Below are positions 25,444-33,696 of a DNA stretch of 64,000 bases, one piece after another. The stretch is from contig NZ_BJWG01000002.1 of the NCBI RefSeq assembly GCF_007990245.1, forward strand, positions 186,001-250,000, read 5' to 3'. Both the position numbers and the translations under genes were made by a program. Positions within the stretch are counted from its first letter, which is position 1, and each line of letters opens with the position of its first letter. Below the pieces are notes generated by a model, which saw only the letters and a list, made by a program, of their open reading frames with translations, searched no databases and had not been told where the DNA came from. This stretch comes from Cellulomonas composti. GTDB taxonomy: Bacteria > Actinomycetota > Actinomycetes > Actinomycetales > Cellulomonadaceae.

Positions 25444-26352
25444 GTGGCAGATGCTGACACCAAGCGGGCCGAGCGTCGCGCCCTGATCGGATCGATCATC
25501 GGCGCGGGAGTCGTGGGCATCCTCGCGATGGTGTGGGGCATCGCCGCGCAGTCACGTGTGCTGCTCTTCGACGGCGCCTTCGTCCTGCTCGGCATCGTCC
25601 TGTCCGCGCTGTCCCTGGCCGCGTCCCGGGCCGCGGCGATCGCACCCAGCGCCCGCTTTCCGTTCGGCCGACAGGCGATCACCCCGATCGCCATCGCGAT
25701 CCAGGGCGCCGCACTGCTCGGCACCCTCCTCTACGCGGCCGCCGACGCCATCGGGATCATCCTCGACGGCGGATCCGACGTCGCAGCCGCCACGGTCGCC
25801 GCCTACGGGATCGTCACCATGCTGGTCTCGCTGGCCTTGGCACGCTGGCTCGGCCGCACCGCGCCGGACTCCGACCTGGTGGCGGCCGAGGTCGCCCAGT
25901 GGCGCGCCGGGGCCGTGCTGAGCCTCGTCTACGCGGCAGGCGCCGGCGTCGCGCTGCTCCTGTCCGCCTGGTCCCTCGACGACATCGTGCGCTACGTCGA
26001 CCCGGGACTCGTGCTGCTGGCCTGCGTCGTGCTCGTCCCGATACCCATCCGGCTGCTGCGCGCCGCCGGCCTCGAGCTGATGGAGGCCGCCCCGCCGCCC
26101 GAGGTCACCGAGGCGATCGACCAGGCCGTGCGAGACGTCCGCGGCCAGTTCGAGCTGCCCGAGCCGCTCGTACGCGCCACCAAGCTCGGTGAGCGGCTCT
26201 ACATCGAGGTGGACTTCCTCGTGACTCCGGGCGACTGGGACGTCTCGGACGAGGACCGCGTCCGGCGCGCACTCGTCGGGCGCCTCGAGGCTCTCGGCTA
26301 CGAGCTGTGGGCCAACGTCGAACTCACAACCGACGCCAACCTAGTCACGTAG
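25444..26352 (+). CDS. Cation diffusion facilitator (CDF)-type efflux transporter
   Basis: The 302-residue protein has six membrane segments from residue about 12 (LIGSIIGAGVVGILAMVWGI) to about 200, followed by a cytoplasmic domain (RLLRAAGLELMEAAPPPEVTEAIDQAV to the end). That is the CDF layout for export of Zn, Co, Fe or Mn. The second membrane helix contains LLFDGAFVLLGIVLSALSL, with an Asp where CDFs bind metal, but the usual HxxxD pair in helix 5 is not obvious. The metal is therefore unclear and activity uncertain. It starts at GTG 25444 after GGAGCTGAGG. As cargo of the older element it may give metal tolerance. Confidence 0.82.
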   Translation: MADADTKRAERRALIGSIIGAGVVGILAMVWGIAAQSRVLLFDGAFVLLGIVLSALSLAASRAAAIAPSARFPFGRQAITPIAIAIQGAALLGTLLYAAADAIGIILDGGSDVAAATVAAYGIVTMLVSLALARWLGRTAPDSDLVAAEVAQWRAGAVLSLVYAAGAGVALLLSAWSLDDIVRYVDPGLVLLACVVLVPIPIRLLRAAGLELMEAAPPPEVTEAIDQAVRDVRGQFELPEPLVRATKLGERLYIEVDFLVTPGDWDVSDEDRVRRALVGRLEALGYELWANVELTTDANLVT

Positions 26353-26438
26353 CGGGGTCGTGAGTGGCACCTGGTGATCCTCGCAGGCGGCGACCACTGC
26401 CACGCCGGTCGTAGACATCGAGGCCCGCGGCAGCCTCC

Positions 26439-26542
26439 GCGCTGAGGATTCGGACAACTTCGTGAGACGAGCGCCTTCTCATCTACTTGTCCGACCGCAG
26501 GTCAGAGCGTCGGGCTCCGGACAGGTTCGATGAGCTCCTCCA
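26439..26542 (-). repeat. Second copy of the cargo-side end
   Basis: 104 bp aligned without gaps to 24286-24389, with 77 identical positions by hand count. The central 10-20 bp are most diverged, while both flanks are conserved, including GGACAACTT and GGACAGGTT at the TnsB-type sites. The tip is TGGAGG instead of TGTAGG, so the terminal TGT is lost and the end is probably inactive. Confidence 0.82.
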
Positions 26543-26574
26543 CGCGCCCCTTCGTCGCCCGTAGGTTGCCAGGC

Positions 26575-27222
26575 ATGCGCTTCGAGGTGGACGCGATCCT
26601 GTTCGACATCGACGGGACATTGGTGGACTCGACCGCTGCGGTCGGGCGCACGTGGCGGGCATGGTCCGCTGCCCGCGGGATCGACGCCTTGGACGTCCTC
26701 CGGGGCTGTCACGGGCGCCGCTCTGAGGACACGGTGGCCGAGTTTCTGCCGAGCGGCCAGCGCGCCGCGGCGGTCGCCGAGCTCGAGCGGCTGGAGATGG
26801 CAGACCTCGATGACGTGATCGCGCTCCCCGCCACGCAAGAGCTCTTGTCGCGCCTCCCACCCGATCGATGGGCCGCGGTGACGTCGGGGTCGCAACTGCT
26901 GATGCATGCGCGGCTGGCCGCCGCCGGGCTGCCGGTTCCCGACGTGTTGGTAGCGGCAGAGGACGTCCGGCGAGGCAAGCCTGACCCGCAGGGATATCTG
27001 AACGCGGCCCGCCGGCTCGGCTTCGACCCTCGCCGGTGCCTCGTCGTGGAAGACGCACCGGCTGGCCTGGAGGCGGGCCGTGCAGCGGGGGCGCACGTGC
27101 TCGGGGTGGCGACCTCCCACCCGGCCCACGACCTGAGGGCAGCGCACGTGGTCGTACCCGACCTCGCGGCCTGCACCGTCGAGGTGACTGTCGGGGGCCT
27201 GGTCATCAGCACAGCAGGCTGA
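26575..27222 (+). CDS. HAD-family phosphatase (sugar-phosphatase type)
   Basis: The 215-residue HAD hydrolase has motif I DIDGTLVDS (nucleophile Asp and +2 acid) near residue 10, motif II AVTSGS, motif III RRGKPDPQGYL and motif IV VVEDAPAGLEAGRAAG. The four motifs and the helical cap after motif I match the HAD-IA group that dephosphorylates sugar phosphates or glycerol phosphate. ATG 26575 is chosen because the alternative ATG 26530 lies inside the transposon end. It is the first chromosomal gene beyond the island; before the insertions it was probably next to the dnaK control region. Substrate not predictable. Confidence 0.9.
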   Translation: MRFEVDAILFDIDGTLVDSTAAVGRTWRAWSAARGIDALDVLRGCHGRRSEDTVAEFLPSGQRAAAVAELERLEMADLDDVIALPATQELLSRLPPDRWAAVTSGSQLLMHARLAAAGLPVPDVLVAAEDVRRGKPDPQGYLNAARRLGFDPRRCLVVEDAPAGLEAGRAAGAHVLGVATSHPAHDLRAAHVVVPDLAACTVEVTVGGLVISTAG

Positions 27223-27434
27223 GTCGACAGGGCGTTCGGCGCTTCACTACCGCGACCTCGTCGCGTGAGCTCCTGGACCTTCCGTCACCCACGTCTGGGG
27301 TGCTGGGACCTGCAGACCCGCGACAGCCGACTCGCCTCTCCTGATCCTCGACGGTCGGGGTGTGCGTGCCGGACGCGACTCAGCGGTCGTGTTCCGTGTT
27401 GGTGGCCCGCAAGCGCACCGCTGGGCGGACCCGG

Positions 27435-27641
27435 CTACTCGCGACCGATCATGACCTCGGTCGCCTTGACCACCACGACGACCTTCTCGCCCTCGGCCAG
27501 CCCCAGGCTCGCCACCGACCCGGCCGTGATCGCGGCCACGATGTCGTTGCCGCCGATGTCGACGACGACCTCCGCCATCACCGCCCCGACCTGGACGGAC
27601 CTCACCGTGCCGGCGAGCTGGTTGCGTGCGGACAGCTGCAT
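27435..27641 (-). CDS. Molybdopterin-binding (TOBE/Mop) small protein
   Basis: The 68-residue protein MQLSARNQLAGTVRSVQVGAVMAEVVVDIGG... is a single TOBE/Mop domain. It carries the SARNQLAGTV motif that binds molybdate or related oxyanions in ModE and ModC tails and in stand-alone Mop proteins, where it buffers molybdate in the cytoplasm. The ATG at 27641 is preceded by a near-perfect AAGGAGGT. No molybdate transporter or cofactor genes are visible nearby, so it is an isolated storage-type protein. Confidence 0.88.
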   Translation of the reverse strand: MQLSARNQLAGTVRSVQVGAVMAEVVVDIGGNDIVAAITAGSVASLGLAEGEKVVVVVKATEVMIGRE

Positions 27642-27783
27642 GGCTACCTCCTTCGGAGCTTCGTCGGTTTCTCGACGAGTCTGACGCCGTACTGCACGCG
27701 TCGCCATCGGCCGCGCTCGCCGGCGTCGTCGTCGCGACGCCTGGACTTCTCGGCGGGTGGCGGGACGGCCGAGGCGCCGTGCC

Positions 27784-29406
27784 TCATCGGGCCAGGTCGC
27801 GACGTCGGAACCCGGCGAACCCGATCCAGAGGAATCCGAGGGTGAACAGGGTGATCCAGCCGAGTCCGGTCCAGTCGGGGTCGGCGGCCGCGACGTACGG
27901 GACGTGCCAGAACGGGCTGATGCCGAGCACCCAGTCGTCCAGGCCGAAGGTGGGGCCGAGCACGGTCAGCACGAACGACACCAGGACGCCGGACCAGGAG
28001 GCGATGCTGAGCATGGGGCGAGCACCGATGACCGCGACGGAGACCGCGACGACCGTCCACACGGCCGGCACGGTCACGACGGCCTGCAGCAGGACGTCGC
28101 CGAAGGTGACGCCGAGGTCCGAGCCGGAGGCGAGCCAGGCGATCAGCGTCCCGGCGATCAGGACGAAGACCGTCGGGTAGGCGAACGCGACCAGCGCGTT
28201 GCTGCCGTAGTAGCGGTGTCGGGCGACCGAGCCGGCCATGAGGGGTTCGACGCGGTCCTCCAGCTCCTCCGAGCGGACCTTGAGCATGACCTGGATCCCG
28301 GAGATCGCCGCCAGGATGCCGACCATGGACAGGATCAGACGGACGAACGTCGACGTGATCTCCTCCGGGGTGGTGGCGCCGGAGGCGATGACCTGCTGGA
28401 TGCCCTGGTCCGAGGCGAGCAGGTCGGAGATCGACGTCGCGAAGTAGCCGAACACGAAGCCCAGTGCGACGAACGCGACCGTCCAGGTCAGGAACGGTCC
28501 GCGGTTGATGCGCAGGGCCAGCCGCCAGGTGGTGCGGGTGACGCCCCGGTCGGGTCCCGGTCGCGGGGCGATCGTGCCCTGCCCGAAGTCGCGTCGCCCC
28601 TGCAGCAGGAACGCCACCGCGACCAGGACGACGCTCAGCGCCACCGCGAGCAGCAGGGGCGCCCAGTTGTTGCCGGCCGCGGGCCGGGTCTCGTGCATCC
28701 ACCCGATGGGGTTGACCCAGTTCGTCCAGGTCGGCGCCTCGACGGAGTAGCAGAAGCCGCTCAGGACGAACAGCGTGCCGAGCGCACCGACGGCCATCGA
28801 GTTCGAGGTGCGCGCGTCGGCGCCGATCTGCGCGGTGATCCCGGCGAGCGAGCCGAACACCCACCCGGTCGCGGTGAACGTCGCCGCGAGCAGGAGCGAC
28901 GACTCCGGGTCTCCGCCCACGACGATCGTCAGGAGCCCGGCGGCGACGCCGACCAGCAGCGAGCCGATGGCCGACATCGCGACACCGGTCAGCAGGCGAC
29001 TGTCACGGCCCATGACCCCGGAGGCCAACAGCTCGGCCTGGCCGGAGTCCTCCTGGGCGCGGGTCGCGCGGGTCATCGCGAAGATCGCACCCAGCGCGGT
29101 CATCAGACCGCCGAGGGCGAGCGAGCGCCAGGCGTTGAAGCCGTCCGCCGTCATCAGGTCGTTCGCCGGGCCGAAGACGAGGCCGACCGCAGGGTTCGCG
29201 CTGATCGTGGCGGCGAGCGCAGCACGGGAGGCCTCGTCGGGGAAGACGATCGGGTACAGGATGATCGACGACACCGACAGGGTCGTGGCGATCACCGCCC
29301 ACGGCACGAACGTCCGGCCGTCGTGCTTGAGGGAGACGCGCAGGAGCGGTCGCGTACCCGTGACGGCCGACGCGCGAGGGGGTCGCGCCGTCGTGATCGC
29401 GCTCAT
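27784..29406 (-). CDS. ABC-2 type exporter permease (12-helix)
   Basis: The 540-residue membrane protein has about 12 hydrophobic helices arranged in two halves. Each half opens with a helix after a basic N-terminus (RVSLKHDGRTFVPW and RLALRINRGPFLTW), which suggests a fused dimer of ABC-2 permease halves. It resembles actinobacterial exporters annotated for polyketide antibiotics. It works with the ATPase encoded just upstream: the ATPase stop and permease start overlap (ATGA, 29403-29406). Export of a lipophilic compound or drug is likely; the substrate is unknown. Confidence 0.88.
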   Translation of the reverse strand: MSAITTARPPRASAVTGTRPLLRVSLKHDGRTFVPWAVIATTLSVSSIILYPIVFPDEASRAALAATISANPAVGLVFGPANDLMTADGFNAWRSLALGGLMTALGAIFAMTRATRAQEDSGQAELLASGVMGRDSRLLTGVAMSAIGSLLVGVAAGLLTIVVGGDPESSLLLAATFTATGWVFGSLAGITAQIGADARTSNSMAVGALGTLFVLSGFCYSVEAPTWTNWVNPIGWMHETRPAAGNNWAPLLLAVALSVVLVAVAFLLQGRRDFGQGTIAPRPGPDRGVTRTTWRLALRINRGPFLTWTVAFVALGFVFGYFATSISDLLASDQGIQQVIASGATTPEEITSTFVRLILSMVGILAAISGIQVMLKVRSEELEDRVEPLMAGSVARHRYYGSNALVAFAYPTVFVLIAGTLIAWLASGSDLGVTFGDVLLQAVVTVPAVWTVVAVSVAVIGARPMLSIASWSGVLVSFVLTVLGPTFGLDDWVLGISPFWHVPYVAAADPDWTGLGWITLFTLGFLWIGFAGFRRRDLAR

Positions 29407-30314
29407 CGGGCCGACCCGGCGGCCGTCTCGTCGCCGTACAGGCTCAGGAACAGGCTCTCGAGCGAGGGCGGCTCGACCGTGAGCGAGGTGAGCCCCGAAG
29501 GCGCCAGCGCGTCCATCGCCTCGCCGATGCGGGTCGACTCCACGGTTGCCGAGAACCTGTCGCCGTCCAGGTGCACGTCGTGGAACATCGTCAGAGCGGC
29601 CCTGTCGGGGACGCGGACGAACGTCGCGTGGACAGCGGTGTGGGTCTGACCCCGCAGGTCGTTGAGCGTGCCGGACTGCACGATCTTCCCGTCGCGGATG
29701 ATGCTCAGCCGGTCCGCGAGCGTCTCGACCTCCGCCAGGATGTGGCTGGACAGCAGCACCGTCGATCCGCGGTCCTTCGCCTCGCCGATGACCTCCTGGA
29801 ACACCTTCTCCATCAGCGGGTCCAGCCCGGAGGTCGGCTCGTCCAGGATCAGCAGCTCGACATCCGAGGCGAGCGCGGCGACGATCGCGACCTTCTGCCG
29901 GTTGCCCTTGGAGTACTGCCGCCCCCGCTTGGTCGGGTCGAGCTCGAACCGCTCCACGAGCTCGGCGCGCCGGGGTTCGTCGATCCCGCCGCGCAGCGCA
30001 CCGAGCAGGTCGATCGCCTCTCCGCCGGTCATCCCGGGCCACAGCGACACGTCACCGGGCACGTACGCCAGGCGGCGGTGCAGCTCGACGACGTCCTTCC
30101 ACGGGTCCTTGCCCAGGAGCTGCACGGTGCCGCCGTCGGAGCGCAGCAGGCCGAGGAGCACGCGGATCGCCGTGGACTTGCCGGCGCCGTTGGGGCCGAG
30201 GAAGCCGTGCACCTCGCCCCTCGCGACATGCAGGTCCAGGCCGTCGAGCGCCCGGAACTTCCCGTAGGACTTCAGCAGCCCTTGGACGTCGATCACTGTG
30301 TCGGTCGCGGTCAT
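29403..30314 (-). CDS. ABC exporter ATP-binding protein
   Basis: The 303-residue ATPase has Walker A GPNGAGKST (about residues 40-48), signature YSKGNRQKV (about 135), Walker B LLILDEPTSGLDP and H-loop LLSSHILAE, then an ~85-residue C-terminal domain. It energises the permease encoded by the overlapping gene. It is transcribed divergently from the TetR gene at 30410, with an inverted repeat between the two that is probably the repressor's operator. The signature YSKGN replaces LSGGQ but is common in this exporter group. Confidence 0.93.
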   Translation of the reverse strand: MTATDTVIDVQGLLKSYGKFRALDGLDLHVARGEVHGFLGPNGAGKSTAIRVLLGLLRSDGGTVQLLGKDPWKDVVELHRRLAYVPGDVSLWPGMTGGEAIDLLGALRGGIDEPRRAELVERFELDPTKRGRQYSKGNRQKVAIVAALASDVELLILDEPTSGLDPLMEKVFQEVIGEAKDRGSTVLLSSHILAEVETLADRLSIIRDGKIVQSGTLNDLRGQTHTAVHATFVRVPDRAALTMFHDVHLDGDRFSATVESTRIGEAMDALAPSGLTSLTVEPPSLESLFLSLYGDETAAGSAR

Positions 30315-30379
30315 GAGCTCTTCCCTGCGGTCCGGTGGGGCGGGGGTGGTCCCCGGCCAGCAAACTCTACAAGCGGGGA

Positions 30380-30397
30380 ACTCCGCAACCGGGGAGT
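30380..30397. promoter_or_regulatory. Candidate TetR operator between exporter and regulator genes
   Basis: ACTCC-N8-GGAGT inverted repeat, ending 12 bp before the GTG of the TetR gene and 66 bp from the start of the divergent exporter ATPase. The position suits joint repression of both transcription units. It was found by eye; binding is inferred. Confidence 0.5.
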
Positions 30398-30409
30398 AAG
30401 GTCCATCCC

Positions 30410-31015
30410 GTGAGTGCGCAGATCTCGCCCGGCCGCAAGAACCCCGGTGGGCGCCGGCCCGGCGAGTCCGGCACCCGGGACGCGATCCTCGACGCGGCGC
30501 TGCGGCTGTTCTCCGAGCACGGCTACGACGGCGCCTCGGTGCGGGCGATCGCCGCCGGCGCGGGCGTCGACCCCGCGCTGATCCGGCACTTCTTCGGCGA
30601 CAAGGACGGCCTCTTCGCGGCCGTGGTGACCGACCGCACCGCCGTCACTCAGCGTCTGAGCCAGGCCGTGAGCGCCGACCCCGACGAGCTCGGCCGCGCC
30701 GTGACCGATGCGTACCTCCGGCTGTGGGAGGCCCCCGACACCGGGCCCATCCTGCTCGCCCTGGTCCGGTCCGTCACCGCTTCCGAGACGGCCGCGAGCA
30801 TGCTCCGCGCGGTCATGATCTCGCGGATCTCGACGGCCCCCTGGGTCGAGGCCGAGCGCTCCCGACACGTCGCGTTGGCCGCTGCGCACCTGTTCGGCGT
30901 CGCCGCCGCCCGCCACGTCCTGAAGGTCGCGCCCATCACCGAGTTCACCCACGACGAGCTCGTCGATCAGATCGCCCCCACGATCCAGCGCTACCTGGAC
31001 GGCACCCACCGATGA
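30410..31015 (+). CDS. TetR-family transcriptional regulator
   Basis: The 201-residue regulator has a TetR DNA-binding domain at about residues 20-65: RDAILDAALRLFSEHGYDGASVRAIAAGAGVDPALIRHFFGDKDGLF. The ligand-binding helical domain follows (TDAYLRLWEAPDTGPILLALVRS), with a C-terminal TetR_C-like region. It is divergent from an ABC-2 exporter, the usual arrangement for drug-responsive pairs, so it probably represses that exporter until an inducer binds. I chose GTG 30410 over the upstream ATG because it places the operator outside the gene. The next gene, an NAD(P)-binding reductase, may be co-transcribed. Confidence 0.9.
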   Translation: MSAQISPGRKNPGGRRPGESGTRDAILDAALRLFSEHGYDGASVRAIAAGAGVDPALIRHFFGDKDGLFAAVVTDRTAVTQRLSQAVSADPDELGRAVTDAYLRLWEAPDTGPILLALVRSVTASETAASMLRAVMISRISTAPWVEAERSRHVALAAAHLFGVAAARHVLKVAPITEFTHDELVDQIAPTIQRYLDGTHR

Positions 31016-31080
31016 AGCCGGCGGCACAACGCAGCTCGGCCGTCGACCACGGTCACCGCGACCGCAAGAAGGAGAGTCAG

Positions 31081-31728
31081 ATGAAGATCGTCGTCGTCGG
31101 AGCAAACGGGAACGTCGGCTCACGAGTCGTCGGCAGCGCGCTCGCCAGCGGCAACGAGGTCGTCGCCTACGTGCGGCGGCCGGAGACGGTGTCGCCCAGG
31201 CCGGGTCTCACGGTCGCGCAGGGCGACGCGGCCGACTCCGCGGGTCTGGCCGCGGCAGCACAGGGGGCGGACGCCGTGGTCGTCTCGATCACCGGCTCGA
31301 TGAAGGACGCGACCTTCATGCAGCGTCACCTGCCGGCGATCCTCGACGGCGTCCGGCAGGCGAACGCCGGGCGCGTCGTCCTGGTCTCGGTCTTCGGGGC
31401 AGGCGACACGGCGCAGAAGGCCTCTGGATTCGCGAGGCTCATCTACCGGACCGTGCTGCGCAAGTTCCTCGCCGACAAGGCAGCCGCCGACCACCTGCTC
31501 GTCGACTCCGGGCTCGGGTACACGATCGTCTATCCGGTCAACCTCAAGGACGCGCCCGAGGCCTCCGCGGCGACGGTGAAGCCTCTCGACGAGGTCCGAG
31601 AGGTCCCCGGGCTGCCCACGCTCCCCTATCCGAATGCCGGTGCGGCGATCGCCACCATCGCCACGGATCCGGCATACGCGGGCCAGCGAGTCCTGCTCAC
31701 CAGCGCGAAGGGCTGGAAGTCGTTCTGA
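31081..31728 (+). CDS. NAD(P)-binding epimerase/NmrA-like oxidoreductase
   Basis: The 215-residue protein begins MKIVVVGANGNVGSRVV, the GxxGxxG Rossmann motif of atypical short-chain dehydrogenases (NmrA/flavin-reductase type). It has VVVSITGS at about residue 65 and VLVSVFGAG at about 102, the usual beta-strand positions. It lacks an obvious YxxxK catalytic pair, so it may be a redox sensor or a reductase using a different acid. The ATG at 31081 follows GAAGGAGAG. It lies 65 bp after the TetR gene on the same strand. Confidence 0.82.
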   Translation: MKIVVVGANGNVGSRVVGSALASGNEVVAYVRRPETVSPRPGLTVAQGDAADSAGLAAAAQGADAVVVSITGSMKDATFMQRHLPAILDGVRQANAGRVVLVSVFGAGDTAQKASGFARLIYRTVLRKFLADKAAADHLLVDSGLGYTIVYPVNLKDAPEASAATVKPLDEVREVPGLPTLPYPNAGAAIATIATDPAYAGQRVLLTSAKGWKSF

Positions 31729-31861
31729 CCGATGTCGCACGCCCGCGACGAGGCCTGCGGCCGGATCACCCGGCACCCTGAGCTCACCCCCCGGTCGTCG
31801 TGCGACGACCGGGGACCGAGCGCGCCCGGCCGCGCAGCACCAGGCGCGATACCTCGCAGTG

Positions 31862-31880
31862 CTAGGGTTTGTATCCCTAG
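31862..31880. promoter_or_regulatory. Inverted repeat before the PadR gene, candidate operator
   Basis: CTAGGG-N7-CCCTAG, perfect 6-bp arms, 28 bp before the GTG at 31909. PadR proteins repress their own operons through such short palindromes, so autoregulation is likely. Confidence 0.55.
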
Positions 31881-31908
31881 ATGACCTATGTACAACGGGG
31901 GCGGGCGC

Positions 31909-32268
31909 GTGCACATCGAGAAGGACCTGGTCGCGGCGGCGGCGACCCCGCTCGTCCTGGGCATCCTCGCGGACGGGGACCTGCACGGGTACGCCATCCT
32001 CAAGCGCGTCGGGGAGCTGTCCGACGGGCGCCTGCAGTGGACCGACGGCATGCTCTACCCGCTGCTGCACCGGCTCGAGCGCAACGGCTGGGTCTCGGCC
32101 CGGTGGGACGTCTCCGACGCGGGACGCAAGCGCAAGCACTACACGCTGACCGCGGCCGGCCGGGAGGTCCTCGCGCAGCGGCAGGCCCAGTGGGACGTCG
32201 TCGCGGACGCGCTGCGCCAGGTGTGGAGCTCGCTCCAGGGCCCGCCGCCCGCGGAGGCCCGCGCATGA
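31909..32268 (+). CDS. PadR-family transcriptional regulator
   Basis: The 119-residue regulator begins HIEKDLVAAAATPLVLGILADGDLHGYAILKRV, the PadR winged helix. It continues MLYPLLHRLERNGWVSARWD and RKRKHYTLTAAGREVLAQR, the recognition wing. PadR proteins repress genes for membrane or efflux functions. I prefer GTG 31909, which gives the family's usual start; ATG 31888 is the longer alternative. The stop overlaps the next gene's ATG by 4 bp (32265-32268). The partner gene encodes a membrane protein, the common arrangement for PadR-controlled units. Confidence 0.9.
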   Translation: MHIEKDLVAAAATPLVLGILADGDLHGYAILKRVGELSDGRLQWTDGMLYPLLHRLERNGWVSARWDVSDAGRKRKHYTLTAAGREVLAQRQAQWDVVADALRQVWSSLQGPPPAEARA

Positions 32269-33641
32269 GCGACGAGCGCCCGCGCGACGAGCACGTCGAC
32301 CTCGAGGACCAGATCGACCAGTGGCGGACCTGGGTCCTGCGTCGTCGGGCCATCACGCCCGACGACGCCGCGGAGCTCGAGGACAACCTGCGCGGGCGGG
32401 TCGCCGACCTGCGGGCCGCCGGTCTGGACGACGACGAGGCGTTCCTGGTCGCCGTCCGGCGGATGGGCAACCTCGACGACGTCTCGCGCGAGTTCGCCCG
32501 CGAGCACTCCGAGCGGCTCTGGAAGCAGCTCGTGCTCGTGCCGGACTCCCCGTCCGAGGCGGGCCGGCGCTGGCGCGACCTCGGCGTGCTGATCGCCCTG
32601 GCCGTCGTCGCGGGCGTCGCCGTGAAGCTGCTCGTCACGTTCGGCGACGACGCGAGCATCGGGCTGAACCTCGCCTTCGCGGTGCTGCCCTTCCTCGCGG
32701 CCTACTTCGCCTGGTCCCGGCACCTGTCCGCGCGCACCGCCGCTGCTCTCGTCGGGCTGACGGCGGCGGTGGCGGTCGCGGTCAACCTGTACCCGTTCGT
32801 CACCGACGGCTCCGGCGACGCCGCGATGACGTACGTGCTGACCGCGACCCACCTGCCGGTGCTCCTGTGGCTCCTGCTCGGCGTCACCTACACCGGCGGG
32901 CTGTGGCGCGACCACGCCCGCCGCATGGACTTCGTGCGGTTCACGGGCGAGCTCGCCATCTACTTCGCACTCATCTCGCTCGGCGGCGGCCTGCTCGTGG
33001 CGCTCCTGTTCGCCACCTTCGACGTCGTCGACATCGACATCGAGGCCTTCGTCGGCGAGTGGCTCTGGCCCTTCGCCGTGCCCGGCGCGTTCTTCGTCGC
33101 CGCGTGGCTCGTCGAGGCGAAGAAGAGCGTCGTCGAGAACATCGCGCCCGTGCTCACCCGGGTGTTCACGCCGCTGACCCTCGTGCTGCTGGTGGCCGCG
33201 CTCGTCGCCCTGCTCGCCGGCGGCCCGCTCGACGCGGTCGACCGCGACCTGCTGATCCTGATGGACGCGATCCTGCTGCTGGTGCTCGCGTTGCTGCTCT
33301 ACTCGATCAGCGCACGGGACCCGCTCCACCCCGGCACCTGGTTCGACCGGCTGCAGCTCGGGCTGGTCGCAGCGGCGTTCGCGGTGAACGTCGTCACGCT
33401 CACCGCGATGGTCACGCGGATCTCCGACGCGGGATGGACGGCCAACAAGACCGCCGCGCTCGGCCTCAACGTGGTGCTGTTCGTGCACCTCACGGGGACC
33501 GGCTGGTTGCTGTGGCGGTTCGTCCGGGCGCGCGGCACGTTCGACGCGGTCGAGCGCTGGCAGACCCGCTACCTGCCCGTGTACGCGGCGTGGGCCGCGA
33601 TCGTCGTCCTGCTCTTCCCGCCCGCCTTCTCGTTCGCCTGA
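32265..33641 (+). CDS. Multi-pass membrane protein with permease-prefix-like domain
   Basis: The 458-residue protein has a soluble N-terminal helical domain (about residues 1-90: LEDQIDQWRTWVLRRRAITPDDAAELEDNLRGRVADLRAAGLDDDEAFLVAVRRMGN), like the permease-prefix domain found next to PadR regulators. About 10 membrane segments follow, some as long hydrophobic runs (LILMDAILLLVLALLLYSISA). It resembles DUF4153-like membrane proteins. It overlaps the PadR gene by 4 bp, so the two are co-expressed. A decayed partial copy of its 3' region is present at 44570-44730. Transport function is not established. Confidence 0.75.
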   Translation: MSDERPRDEHVDLEDQIDQWRTWVLRRRAITPDDAAELEDNLRGRVADLRAAGLDDDEAFLVAVRRMGNLDDVSREFAREHSERLWKQLVLVPDSPSEAGRRWRDLGVLIALAVVAGVAVKLLVTFGDDASIGLNLAFAVLPFLAAYFAWSRHLSARTAAALVGLTAAVAVAVNLYPFVTDGSGDAAMTYVLTATHLPVLLWLLLGVTYTGGLWRDHARRMDFVRFTGELAIYFALISLGGGLLVALLFATFDVVDIDIEAFVGEWLWPFAVPGAFFVAAWLVEAKKSVVENIAPVLTRVFTPLTLVLLVAALVALLAGGPLDAVDRDLLILMDAILLLVLALLLYSISARDPLHPGTWFDRLQLGLVAAAFAVNVVTLTAMVTRISDAGWTANKTAALGLNVVLFVHLTGTGWLLWRFVRARGTFDAVERWQTRYLPVYAAWAAIVVLLFPPAFSFA

Positions 33642-33696
33642 GCACCGGCGCGTCACACGCCCCAGGACCACCGCGGACCGTTGTGGCGCAGTCGGA

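Larger units (their letters stand above)
24394..26542 (+). mobile_element. Decayed Tn7-like element in tandem, ends retained, no tns genes
   Basis: The left boundary is TGTGGGATC at 24394, similar to the tnsA-side end of the complete element: 32 of 53 bases, including TGTCATCGGCG at the same internal position. The right boundary is a 104-bp homologue of the cargo-side end finishing at 26542. The flanking pentamers AGCGC (24389-24393) and CGCGC (26543-26547) differ at one base, consistent with an old target duplication. The 2,149 bp hold a broken aminopeptidase gene, a small hypothetical gene and a cation-efflux gene. With no transposase it could move only if another element supplied the proteins in trans. 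Confidence 0.65.

Noticed and set aside
27757-29649. Long plus-strand open frame (630 codons) opposite the ABC permease
   Set aside because: Shadow of the permease; no ribosome site, unnatural composition, and the permease has clear membrane helices and a coupled ATPase.
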